Assembly: GCA_000320545.1 (NCBI GenBank)
Contig: ADNK01000407.1
Location: forward strand, 20,834 to 84,833
DNA: 64,000 nt
From: Bigelowiella natans CCMP2755
Taxonomy: Eukaryota; Cercozoa; Chlorarachniophyceae
Reading direction: 5' to 3'
In this document: positions 36,125 to 47,300 of the stretch, one piece after another
Layout of the letters: the number at the start of each line of letters is the position of its first letter
Position numbering within the stretch: position 1 is the stretch's first letter
The notes under the pieces: generated by a model
What the model saw: the letters and a program-made list of their open reading frames with translations, nothing else
Told to the model about the DNA's origin: nothing
Database searches by the model: none
Program-made: the position numbers and the translations under genes

Positions 36125-36174
36125 ACACACATACACATACACACACAGACACAGCACATCATCCACACTGTTGC
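30960..36174 (-). CDS. Further exons of a large Ser/Gln/Pro-rich gene or genes
   Basis: Several minus-strand stretches have good splice borders. Examples: 35789 to about 35367 (QATSFVARIRGGGRGG, ending in a Pro run before a donor), 34388-34278 (VRFLRYNNGKQCIDKASLV ... SSLGR), joined in phase to 34119-33931 (VLKSAKRIRKTQGKHGGKG ... GRAMPLSMRDVQNADVF), about 33830-33145 (LVTLRREVDQVAAIIQ), about 32930-32480, and about 32335-32199 (ARALQIESGLASKMPPR). The pair at 34388-33931 is the least repetitive and the best handle for a homology search. Exon order and gene number cannot be fixed by eye. Microsatellites fill both introns and exons. Confidence 0.45.
35213..35330 (+). repeat. Tandem duplication with internal (CA)n
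   Basis: Two copies of a unit reading GGAGCACACACAC, then TTTTGTGC, then a stretch ending GGAAGTGAATGGATGTGTG. They differ mainly in the length of the CA run, so unequal exchange or slippage made them. It lies in a probable intron. Confidence 0.75.
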
Positions 36175-36780
36175 TAAATACCCCTGATTTTGGCTCTCCA
36201 GTTACCGACGGTGGTGTCAGTTATTCGGAACCTCTTGACGTGCTCCCACATCGCTTGGCATAACCATGCGACCACCTTCAAATGCTTTGAATCCTCTGGT
36301 ATTATGACATTTTCTTCTCCTCCTTCTTCTTTTCCCCCTCCTGAGGCGACCAGTGCAAGCCACTGTTCCATCTCGGATATCGCGGACATTTGAGGCTCCA
36401 TAAATTTGCTGCCGGTGGACCTGATCGTGCGGTTGCACACCCGAGCTAACTCCTTCGTCTAGAATCATGCATTATTAAGTGTGAAAATGATAGTGTTGAC
36501 ACAATATCATTATACTTTGTTTATGTGGGTCTTGTGGCGCATGATGATGAAAATGAAAATTTGAGGACGCTGTTTATCTCTCAAGCCATAAGTCGCCCCT
36601 TTCTGAAATGCCTCTTCTTTCCTCTTTTATGTCACTTACGAAGATAATTGCGTTCATGATTCCGATGCGAATTTTGGCGTGAGACTTTCGAAGCTCCTTT
36701 TTAATCAATCATGAATGTGCACTTATACGTACGATATACAATATGAGTGCAATTATAAACACACACATATTAAAATAAAG

Positions 36781-36813
<33 letters not shown>

Positions 36814-37108
36814 TTTATATATTCATGTTTTCACGCATATGTACAAATACATTTCTATTTTTCAGATATATAATATGCAATACTCTTATTTTGCATCGTA
36901 GCACATTAAATGATTCTTCTGCCTCGTGTTGATACTGATACCTTCGTAGCCTCGTGAAAGCGACTTTGTGCCATTTGTACATCCTCAAACATTCCCAAAA
37001 CACCTTCACCCCAAAGGTTACAGGCCAAATGTACCTTTGAAATGTTGGGATGCACATACAACGGACATCACCATAGTAGTAAGTTGCACCAGGATCAGCA
37101 AAGTTCAT
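36175..37108 (-). CDS. Upstream exon group of the large minus-strand gene, or a separate gene
   Basis: Non-repetitive coding stretches. An open stretch starting MNFADPGATYYYGDVRCMC at 37108 reads to about 36950 (FWECLRMYKWHKVAFTRL). A short exon near 36694-36641 (LRKSHAKIRIGIMNAIIF) has a strong GTAAGT donor. An exon from about 36460 to 36190 reads ELARVCNRTIRSTGSKF, ISEMEQWLALVASGGG and DSKHLKVVAWLCQAMWEHV. The last two join in phase. The protein is unrecognised. If these belong with the exons downstream, the gene spans about 8.4 kb. Confidence 0.45.
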
Positions 37109-37810
37109 GCACGTTCTGATGGCATATATTTAAGATGATTGATTCTTTCTCACGAACGAACCTTGGTGTTTGTATGGCGGCGGCTTTTCAGAACGTCAGC
37201 AGTGGCTGCGATTCCGCACACGCCGCAAATGTCCTTTGTCATTTCCCTTATTTTCAAACAACGATTAGTTACGTCTGTGAAACTGGAACGTCAAAACCAA
37301 TTTTGATTTCGCTTTCTTCCGCTTTGTGACGTAAGTTTTGCTCGGGGTTGTGCTCCTGAGATCGTGACAAGCAAACGAGAAATACCTAAGCTATCAAGCA
37401 CGTATAACGCAGGAATAGTGGTGCTACTGAATCGCTAGACACTTTATATAAGTGCAAAAATGAAACGCTTCAATTTCGTCGGATGACCTCCTGCTCATTG
37501 CAAAGCGAACTAGCGAAACATCGACGGTGCTTGCGACACATTGTTACATTGCACCACACAAACAGAATCTAGATTTTAGCCTCGTCCCACTATAAGGGCC
37601 TTCTTGCTTAAAACATCGATTCAAAAGGAGCATTTGATCACAGTGTTGGACCTCCATCAAACGCAGACGAGGAGAGGCACGCTTGACGTTAACAAGCTGA
37701 GTTCGATCTACGACAACATATTTCGAGTATTTCTGAACTGTTTCGCAGTGCGTTTTCGACTAAAGCACAGGTCGCCAGACGGCCAAACCCGGAGGGAAAA
37801 AGCTTCCGAT
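37109..37810. other. Unassigned stretch
   Basis: Open frames of 60-97 codons occur on the plus strand (37135-37329, 37604-37897) without motifs, codon bias or matching splice sites. It may hold the promoter or 5' exons of the large minus-strand gene and the 3' UTR of the next one. Confidence 0.35.
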
Positions 37811-38333
37811 TCAGACATCCTTATCTCCCTTCCAATCCAAGATGTGGTGGATATATCGAATTTCTCTATCTATTTCCTTGTCGTATGGTCTGATTAAAGT
37901 GGATTCTTCCACCTCGAGATTTAAGCATTGACTACCAGCGTCCTGAAACTCGGACCCCCCGGACGATGGGTTGGCTATTCCATAATTCTGGCAAATCCAA
38001 AGTAATTTGTCGCATGAAAGGAAAGACGTCAAAACCGTCACTTGAGCCATTTCACTCTTCTTTGCATCTGGAGATTCTGTGGAGATGTGAGGATCGTCCT
38101 GGGGACATCTCTGCGGCTCCTGCGTGTTGAAAATCCAGGGCACGAAAGACAGAAGCGCAAGGGATGGTGAACCACAAGCAAGAGCAGCCATCGAGTGAAA
38201 GCCGCTTTCTCCTTTGATGTCGAGAAGCTTGTGACCCACGAACAAGGTGCTCGTAAAATTGCAAAATTTGTTGACGAAGGAGAGAATTCGACGACATAGA
38301 ACACAGGGAATTTGGGGAAAGGAAGGAAATCAA
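37811..38333 (-). CDS. Small uncharacterised minus-strand gene
   Basis: One frame reads from about 38330 to a stop at 37811 with a hydrophobic stretch (AALACGSPSLALLSFVPWIF) and a charged C-terminus (YDKEIDREIRYIHHILDWK). A second frame starts MSSNSLLRQQILQFYEH at 38291. A splice could join the two, but the obvious one would need an intron of only about 30 bases. I do not recognise the protein. Its start would lie some 100-140 bases from the KHDC4-like start, making a divergent pair. Confidence 0.4.
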
Positions 38334-38430
38334 GGGGCCATGAAAGAAGTGGGAGGCGATACGACGAAACCTCTGGAATTGACTGACTTGAAATTCATAT
38401 TGTCTTTGTTACATTTGAAACAGAATACCA
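38334..38430. promoter_or_regulatory. Short spacer upstream of the KHDC4-like gene
   Basis: Fewer than 150 bases lie between the KHDC4-like start and the likely 5' end of the minus-strand neighbour, so promoters must be shared or overlap coding sequence. No element is called. Confidence 0.3.
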
Positions 38431-41270
38431 ATGGGAGGTACATCTGAAAACGATGGCAAAAGGTATTTTCCATCATCCTACAAATTCTGTTAAAAAGCAC
38501 TAACTTGCCTGTTCAACAATTAGTGTCGCTGCGCGACTTAGCGCCGCCGAAGCGATGAGGAAAAAGATCAACGCTATGCTGATGGCAAAAGGCGTATTGA
38601 AGAAAGGTGGGTCATCTTAATCAGCTGGACTAAATGAAACTTCGGAAACTGATGGAAGCTCTTCTAATAGGCGATACCCCGACTGCTTCGCCAACTGTAT
38701 CCAAGGAAATATCGATAAACGATTCTGCAAACCGAAATGTTCTCATGAAGAAATCTATTCACGTTATGGTCGTTTTCCTTGGAGGCATCACCATGATTAC
38801 ATTTAAAATCTCACTTTCCGCATTCTTTAGATCGAAAATCAAAGCAAAACAAAAGTAATTGTGAAAGGCACATACGTGGCTCCAGGTTGTAATTTCGAAC
38901 CTGAGATGTAGAAATTCAACTAATTCTATTTATAATTCAAGGGTCAACACCATCTCCAGGGGTCAGACCGTTATACCTGCTTCTTACAGCAACATCGCAT
39001 GAAGGTATTTGGTATCCTCTCCTCGTTCGCCTGGAATCTAATCCATTCCCCAATAGATGTCGCAAAGGCGGAAGGGATCATTAACAAGTTTATATCTGCT
39101 GGAAAACAAGAAAAGTCTGTCCCAAAGAGTTCCGATGGAGGGCTGGTGATACACTCCAAGGCTGTTAAAGAAAAGAAAAAAACACCTAGTTTTTCCACAC
39201 TCTCGCTACCAAAAAATATAGGCGCGACCTCAAAAGTTGGTGTAGAAAATGCGAAGACAAAGAAGATTCCCATCTCCTTGAGTATCTCCATGTGCAAGTT
39301 GATGGAGTACCCTCTTCTCGAGAAGCTATCCGGTCCCAACAATGCCTATTTGGATCACATCAACAAGACCTCGGGTGCGACAGTCACGATTCGAGGGGAG
39401 GGATCATCTATGTCAAGCTCCGAAAAGCTTCATTTTCATGTTTCCGCGATAAACGATTCTGTTCTGAATTCGGCGGTAAATCTGGCCGGGAATCTTCTGG
39501 AGACCATTTATCAAGACTATCGAGTGAAGACAGGCGCAGGATCTGTTCGAACGGAATCCGCTCCACCCGCTCCGACGTCGGCACCCCCTTCTTTACCACC
39601 TGGAATAATAGCTCACGGTGGTTCTCAGCCTCAACCCCCACCACATGCTCCCGCTGCTCCTGCTATGAACTACGGTGGTTATAGAGCGCCGTATTCAAAT
39701 CATCATCCTCATCAACCCCCTCCGGGATACGGCAGCTACCCACCTCCCCATGGATACAACAACAGCTATTATGGATATAATAATAATAATAATCAGCAGC
39801 AGCAGCAGCAGTACCCAGGTGCTTATGGGGGGCAGCCATATTATAGTAGTGGTGGAGGTCCCATGCCTATCCCCTCAATGCCACCAACTTCTCAATATAA
39901 CCCTGCAAGGCCGGAGTACAACCCAGCGGCGGCGGCCTCGCTTCCTTACTCTGGTCCCTCTGTGGTAGGCCCAGAGCCAAATCAAAAAACTGCTGTAAAT
40001 AGTGATAATAGCGACGAAGACGATGATGGTAGGGATAGGAACAGGAGCCGAGACAGAAGAAGAGATAGGGACGACCGCAGGCGGAGAAGTGAGTCCCCAC
40101 CTAGACGTAAGCGGTTCTCTGAGGGTCCAGTAAAGAGGAAGTTTGAGGAAGATGACGAATCATCTGATGGCGACGATTCGCCGAAAAGAAAACGCTCTTT
40201 CCGCGAGGAACCCCGAAAGGTTGCGGATCTGCGGTGTTTGTTAAATGAAGTCGTTCTTGTACATTGTGTGATTGACCTTTATTGCCGCCGTCGAAGATTG
40301 GAAAGAAATTTAGGGAGATCGGAACCGATGGTTTCACTCAAATACAACAATTGCTGTGTCTGGAAATATGACCACGATCTAGTTATTATTTTGCAATGTG
40401 TGTGGGTGTGTGGGTGTGTGTGATTCGTTGCACATACAATATCTAATTTCATTAAATAATTGGATTAATCTCACTGAAATTCGTATACATACTACTACAC
40501 CGTCAGCATCTTCGGTAACTCTCTTCCGTTGTTGATGTCATGCTAACACCATACTTTGCATCATAAATTTATAACACTCAGAGACCGGCATTTTCGGAAG
40601 AATCGAAGGTGTTTTTGGCGCAAATAATCATTTTGTGTTTTATTGATTGAATTCAGGAATGCCTTTACGAATTCGTATTCTATGAAGGGTTTAAAATTAT
40701 AGTTAGATTTTGATCGCGAAACTAAAGAAATGATGCCCAAAATTTAAATGTGTTTTTAAGTCCGATTCAGGAGAGAAGAAATTTAAGTTCACTTCACCTC
40801 CTCCACCGCCACCTTGTCTCGACACCCCTCCTCCTCCGCCCCCAATCCATGAAGAGAAAGTTGAGCCAGAATCTTTGGGTCAACGTGTTAACAATATGGA
40901 TAAAGGTACGGATACGAAATTCAAATTACTTCGTGGCTTATGGTCGCTTTGTTCAGATGAGTGGGTGTCGACGGGATTGGGAAGGTTAGTAAATTATGGC
41001 GATAGTGATAGCGAACAAGAGGATGTAGAAGTTGTTTTGCTTGATAAAGACGGGGAGAAATGGCGTCAAAAGAAGCCAAAAAAGGGAGCAAGAAAGAGTG
41101 TTTCGTTTTTATCACACACCGTGGCTTACAAAGCACTGCGTGCATCCGGAAAATCCATCGATGAATCTGCTGAAGAGGCTCTGAGAGAATTGAGCCCAGC
41201 AGACAGGCAAAGGATCCCACCAATCACAAACACTGTCAAAGAATCCGGAGTCAAATTTTGGATGCAATGA
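38431..41270 (+). CDS. KHDC4/BLOM7-like KH-domain RNA-binding protein
   Basis: KHDC4 family proteins bind RNA and associate with the spliceosome. Exons: 38431-38462, 38524-38606, 38671-38762, 38831-38885, 38942-39004, 39057-40219, 40771-40905, 40957-41270. Family blocks: the N-terminal KKINAMLMAKG, then EISINDSANRNVLMKK with KVIVKGTYVAPG (first KH-like unit) and RPLYLLLTA. The second unit reads LSGPNNAYLDHINKTSGA, TVTIRGEGS and AGNLLETIYQDY. A Pro/Tyr/Gln-rich middle follows, then an RS/RD-rich stretch and the closing GLGRLVNYGDSDSEQED, which matches the family C-terminus. Joining exon ends 40219 and 40771 leaves the phase off by one, so a small exon or other splice site is missing there. The 51-base intron at 40906-40956 has no stop and keeps frame, so it could be retained. 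Confidence 0.85.
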
Positions 41271-41345
41271 TGACTTATGTTGTGTTTTTGGACTTGCGTG
41301 TTATACAGCTTGGTGTTTAAGATCGAATGATTATACGCAAACACA

Positions 41346-41390
<45 letters not shown>

Positions 41391-42536
41391 CAAATTTATG
41401 TATGTTGTTTCTATTTGGTATATCATGCCATTGCCTGCACTAGCTAGTGCATTTCGATGCGCAGCTTATGGCAGCATCAAAACGCTTTGATCCCAGCCAG
41501 ACTAGCAGAGCTGCGACAAATCTATGCAGGGAGTTAGCGCGCATGTGCAGCTGCGCATGCGTCTACAACAATACGATACGATATAGCATGTAGCAGACGC
41601 AAATCTAGACTGCTGGCATGTGTAAAGAGTGCTTGTGTAAGTTGTTAGCTGACGACGCTACGTGCGTTCTAGCGTTGTCCGACATGCTGCGCGGTCTAGC
41701 TAGCTAGCGCTGCATGTTGCACATGCTACGTGGCTAGCATGTACTTCTACGTGCACATCTAGAGAAGCATCTAGAGATGTGCACTAGCTAACTAGATACA
41801 GCGCATGTTGTCAGCAATGCAATTGTGAGGAAACGCAATGAAGATGTTTAGATGTGCGTCAGTCGCGCTAGGCATTGTAGCATATACGTACAACAAGACA
41901 GCCTACGGCTAGCTAGACCCAAATGGGCCTAGCTAGCTAGCTAGCTAGCGAGTAGCGAGCGAATGGTTGTTGCCTAGTTCTAGAGTTGCAAGTGTCGAAC
42001 GCTAGAAACAGGCATACTAGCATACGTTAAACGTACGCTAGCACGACACCAGAGGCCTGCCTGCAAGGTGCTGCCCAGCTAGCCAGTCTACAAAAAATAA
42101 CATGCTGTGCCACCAATTGTATTTGTATATTCATTGCAGAAACGAAAAAGCACAACATAAGCTAGATAAGCGCTGAAACCGCTGCTCTGCATAGCTACAT
42201 TAGGATGACTATTAAAAAACTGTAATAATTTCATTACATCCGTCTCATATTTATTCTGAGTACATTATAGATTACATTGCAAAACACGAATCTAGAAACA
42301 ATTTACGTCGGTTCTGTTACGAATTTCTGAAACACTATGTACTTAGTTAAAAATGTAGACAGTAGAACATTGTTATCCTACTGTTCGTGGATCGAAGTAC
42401 AAGTAGATGCAAGGATTGAGCGATCGAACATTCACGGTAAGCTCATGGAAACGTCAATTAACCGACGGGACCGACAACAATATAGTTATCCTGGAATGAT
42501 CAAACGAGGCTAATTCGCTCTCTAAAGTCGCCTACA
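41271..42536. other. Convergent intergenic island with long CTAGCTAG runs
   Basis: Starts with a (TA)n run at about 41349-41385, then 41430-42090 is packed with CTAG, GCATGC, GCGC and ACGT palindromes (for example 41696-41710 and 41930-41950). The last 400 bases are ordinary AT-rich sequence, probably the 3' UTR of the coiled-coil gene. No gene is seen. Confidence 0.6.
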
Positions 42537-45500
42537 TTACGTCTTTTCCTTAGAATTCTCTATAGCATTGCTTAGTTTTTCAAATTCATTAGTGAAAGAC
42601 TCAATTGTGCTTTTTTTTTCTTCCTCCTTTTTCTCTTCCTCCTTTTTCTCTTCCTCGGTTTTACCAAAACTTATCCCGAGTTCTTCATATCTAGAATCTT
42701 GCCCTTTCAAATCGATATCATTGGTTGATTCATGCTTTTGGTCATCTTGAACTTTGTCTGGCTCAGATATTGTAGGATTTGCACGTTCCAAGGGTATAGA
42801 GTGCTGCAACAGAGACTTCATTGTTTGGTGCAATGTGCTAAACTTAGGATCCTCCTCAATATTTTTCATCTCAAGAAAACTTCGTAGCTGTTCCTGCCAT
42901 GCCAATATTTTTAATCTCTGGTCTAGAATGGTAGTATCCTTATCTCCAACAGCCCCCCGAAGGCTTTGGTTCAATATCTTCAGGTGTGACACTTCTCGAG
43001 TCAACTCCGAGATACTGTCTCCCGTTACCTTCTCTGTTGCATGAGCACTTGTTTCCACCTCGTGCAAGCGTTCTCGAGAGGAAGCTACCAGCAACTCTAA
43101 ATCTCCAATTTCACGTTCTCGGGAGCGACGTTGTTCCAATAGATTGTCATTCTTAAGTTGGAAACTAGAGAGCAAGCCTTGAAGTTTTCGAATCTCGTCA
43201 TCCTTGCTTGCAATCATTCTCTGATAGCGAAATTGAGATTCTTTGAGTTGTATAGCTGCATTCCTAGACCCCGCAACTTCAGTTCCAAGGTTCTGTCTAT
43301 CTCTTTGTAGGGCATGAATTTGCTGGGTTCTTCTCCGCAATGATTGCGTAAGGGTCTCACGCTCTGCTTCATATCCCTTGATCTCCAAGAGAAGCTTTTG
43401 AATTTGACGCTGATTAGATTGAAGCTGCAAGTGAAGCTGCTTAAGATGTTGAGCATTAGACGTGAGATTCGTTGAAAGTTTAACTCTCAGTTTTTCAGAT
43501 TCTTCCACGGCCCTTTTCAAACGTTGATTTTCAAAGCAGGCAGCCTTATAGGCTGATATTATGTCCTGTATTTCACGTTCCTTTGCTTTCAATCTCTGTT
43601 CCAAAATCGCTTGGTTAGCCATTGTTGCGGTGCATTTTTTGGCTATCTGTCTTTCGTGTATCCGCATGGTACGCACTTGTTCATTTAGTAGCTGATTCTC
43701 CTTAGTCATATTGTTCAGATCTCCCATTCTTGTTGTTAATTCACGCTGGTATAAATTAATCTTCTCTTCTCTTTGTGCAAGCGAAACTCGGGAGCCATTG
43801 ATCTGCATCTGTGCTTGCTTCAACTCAGCTTCCTTGAGGTTAAGATCGCGAGAGAGCCTGCTGCACTTGGCTGCTATCTTCTGGAGGCGATCTTGCACAT
43901 TGTGGCTTTCACCAACCTGTTTCTCACTTGATTTCTTCATCGTTTGTAGAATTTCCTCTTTTGAATCTAACTTGTTTTGGAGGTTGTCCCGTTCCTCATC
44001 AAGAGTTTTCAACAGCACGCTTAAACGGTGTGATTCTTTCTCACTAGTTTCTTTATCTTTGAGTGCCTGGTTCTATAAAATATTAGAGGATTAGATTGGG
44101 TATCTATTATTATGTGAAAAGTGCATATATTGGTATTACCCGTTCGCTACTTAATGCATCGAGTTTCCCTTCAAGAGATTGAATGAGCTGATTCCTATTA
44201 TTTAGACTTTGAGACATCTCATCCCTCGAAGCTGCGTTTCTACGACAAAGAAGATCGAGCTCATCTATCCGCTCCTGCAGTTGGGCTGTTTTCCTAAGTT
44301 CACTTTTAAGCTTTGACTCGGACTTAAGCAAATTCGATTCCAAAAGTTGACGCTCTACAAAAAGTAATTCTTAATTAGAAATAACAAAATTTGTTTTGTG
44401 AGCAATGTTTTAACACCTGTTTTAGTTTCTCTGAAAGTGATTTCAGCATCTAAGCGCTTTTCCGAGAGTTGAGTTCCAATTTGCTTCAGTTTTTTCTGGG
44501 CTTCCTCAAGCTCTTCCTCTCGACTTTCAGACTTTAACTTTATTAATCGAATTTTTGATTCCTGGTCGGAAATTATCTTGGTAAGCTCCTCAACCTTGTC
44601 AACATACCTATCTCGTTCTTCTCTCAAGCTCTTAATTTCCTCGTCCGTTTCACTACGAGTCTTGTTTTCATCATGCTGCTCTTTGAATAGCAACTCAGCC
44701 GACTTATTTTTCAACTCATGCCGCAATTTCTCTTTTTCCTTCGTAACAGACTTCACGCGCTCATTGATTTCATTTATCTGTTGCTGGCACATTTGAAGAT
44801 GTCGTAAGAGTTTCTTATTGTCTTCAATCTTTGCAGAGAGTAGTTTACCAATTTTTTCTTCAGCTTCTTTCAAACCTATCAATGTAACATCTTTCTCTTT
44901 TAAAGTTTCATTCAAGCCTTTATTAAAATTTTTTAGCTCTTCAACGGTAGACTTTAGGACAAGAGAGTCCGCTTTAACTTTTTCTGCATTTGCCACTTTT
45001 ATTTCCAGTTCCTCACTTTTCCTCAAAAGTTCTTCGTGATCGGAGAGCAACTTGGTAAATCTCAATTTTTCGCCGTTCAGTTGTCTGCTTACAGTCTCAA
45101 AATCGTCCATCACTCTCTTCTGCGCTTCTTCATGTACTACTTTAGCAGTCTCGTGGCCAGAGAGAATTTTGTTGTAATTTTCAAGATGCTTTCTAGCTTG
45201 AGTCTCATGAAATTTCTTTTCGCTTTCGACCATAGCAATTCTACTCTCCAGCTGTTTCTTCTCTAGGTTTGCTCGCACCAACCTGTGGTCCAGATTATTC
45301 ACCAAAGAGTCCTTTTCCTCAATTTTGGAGAGAGTTTCAGAAAATTTATTTTGAACCGCATCTACATTGGACGTCATCTTTCTCATCTGCTCAGAGAGTT
45401 CACTGATCGTCTCTTCTTTTTCCTGCAGACTCTTCCTCAAACGCTGGACTTCTTTTCTATTCGCCGCACGCTCTTCTTCTATCTGGTTTACTAAGGACTC

Positions 45501-46448
45501 AATTTCACCTCCGCTCTTTTCAATGCTTTCAGTAAGTCTCTAAAAATACAAATAAATATGTGAGATTTTTAACAAGGTGATGTGCTTTTGATGTGAAAAT
45601 AAATTAAATATTTTAGTGTTTGTTACCGCATTTTGTTTTTGAAGCATTTGAATTTCATTTTCTTCTTCCCTGCTTCGCTTTAAACTTTCTTGGCGTTCCA
45701 AAAGCTCTTCTTCAAACTCTTGCTTTGCACCATTCAAGACATCGATTTGATCATGAAGCTTTTTAATTTCAAATTCTTTCTCATTAATCATGTTCTCCGC
45801 GGCAATTCTGTCCCAATTTCTCTCAGTCTCAAGAATTTCGGCCAGCCTTTTTATTTCTTCTTGTCGAAGCAATATTCTTTTTTGTTGTATCTCGTTCTCA
45901 TTACTCAAACGAAGGTTTTGAGTTTTCTCAGCTGCAAGCGTATGCTCCAAAGCCGCGACCCGATCCTGGAGGGAGTTGATGAGGGAAAATTCTTCGCTCC
46001 TTTTTTTAATCTTTTCTTCAGAAGCAGCCCTTATATTGCCAATGGTCGGTTTCTTATCAAGCAAGTTGGAAACGACTATTTCTGGTTTCTGTGCGTCACA
46101 GCCTGTCTTCGATATTGTTTCTAACCGCGAGAGTTGCTGACGCATTTTCTCATTTTCCTTCTCTTTTTCTTTGAAGCTCTTTGTTCTGCTCTTCAAAACA
46201 AAGGTGATTGTCATAAGCTGTTCCTTCAACTTTCTGTTTTTCTCCTTCATGATCCTAATCTCATCCTCGTTATTCTCATTTGCTTCCAAAATTCGTAACT
46301 GAAGAGAGTTGTTTGTCGCCAATAATCTTTGATTCTCACGCCGAACCGCAGACAAATGAGATCCAAAGGTTCCATATTTCTCTTTCTTTTGAGAGGCTCT
46401 GTCAATTTCGGTAGAGGGATGAACGGACTCGCTCGGTCCACCCGCCAT
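42537..46448 (-). CDS. Long coiled-coil protein, possibly CEP135/Bld10-like
   Basis: About 1231 residues, nearly all heptad-type Glu/Lys/Gln/Leu sequence. Four exons in phase: 46448-45627, 45539-44417, 44354-44140, 44072-42537. The start MAGGPSESVHPST sits in a good context (GCCATGGC on the opposite strand) 248 bases from a divergent start. The stretch LYQRELTTRMGDLNNMTKEN followed by QLLNEQV and KEREIQDIISAYKAACFENQ resembles the conserved C-terminal block of CEP135/Bld10/TSGA10 centriole proteins, as far as I recall that family. The end is acidic with KKEEEKKEEEKK repeats. Other long coiled coils (golgins, SMC-like rods) cannot be excluded; no ATPase heads are present. Confidence 0.85.
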
Positions 46449-46696
46449 GGTAGGGGTTCGGGGCGAGTTATGTTCTCTAACACAAACCTGCTCCCGCGAT
46501 TTTTCCAGGACATAACGCTCTGCATTCAATCACTGCGACAAGACGGTATAGACGCAAAATTTAAAAAAATCAAATGTGTAAGTTCTGCGACAAGCCAAAT
46601 CGGACGTGTGGTTTTGTGTTAATTTGAGTCGTATTTCATGTGATTTGTGTAAGACGACAAGCACAGCACCCGCAATCCCCATCTCCTCGGCTGCTC
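46449..46696. promoter_or_regulatory. Bidirectional promoter region, 248 bases
   Basis: Separates the start codons of the coiled-coil and methyltransferase genes, both with consistent downstream splicing. It therefore must contain both transcription starts. An AAATTTAAAAAAATCAAATG stretch near 46558 is the most AT-rich point; no other element can be named. Confidence 0.55.
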
Positions 46697-47253
46697 ATGG
46701 AGCCTGCAACAGCTACTGAACTGATCTTCCGTGAAAAGGTGAGCTAAGTCCGACCAATCAATGAACTTCCACCTCTAAAGGCGTTGCGTGTAGGTTCTTA
46801 GTTGGAAACAGGAACAGGACGATTGGCTGGCGAAGGTGGGATAATACTATAAAAGATTGACTCGCCAGTCGAATTGGTTTTAACAAATAATCTCTTCCGA
46901 AGAAATTGGCTTCCAAGAAACGAAAGCAAAGGAAAAGGGATGCGAATATCGTTGAACGTGTTGATAGATCTCGACAACAGAAAAGTTCAGTGAAAGTTGG
47001 AGCCACAGCGAATGTCCATGCCTTCGGAAACAGCATAGCAGTAGTACGTTTACACTTCGAAGCACGCCATAGAAGTAGTACGTTACATTTCGAAACATGT
47101 CATGTTGGTGGCTGAACGAGGAGGAGAAGGAGGAGGAGGAGGGGGAACACAGTGTACTTGCAATGGACCCCATTCTGATATGTTCATGTTCGGTTAGTGG
47201 GAAAGTGATGATGTAGCTGGATACGGAGGCACATTGTGGGCGCAGGTTCTTTC

Positions 47254-47300
<47 letters not shown>

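Noticed and set aside
36092..36148. (CA)n run with possible Z-DNA or regulatory role
   Set aside because: One of many ordinary dinucleotide repeats here, with nothing to tie it to a function.
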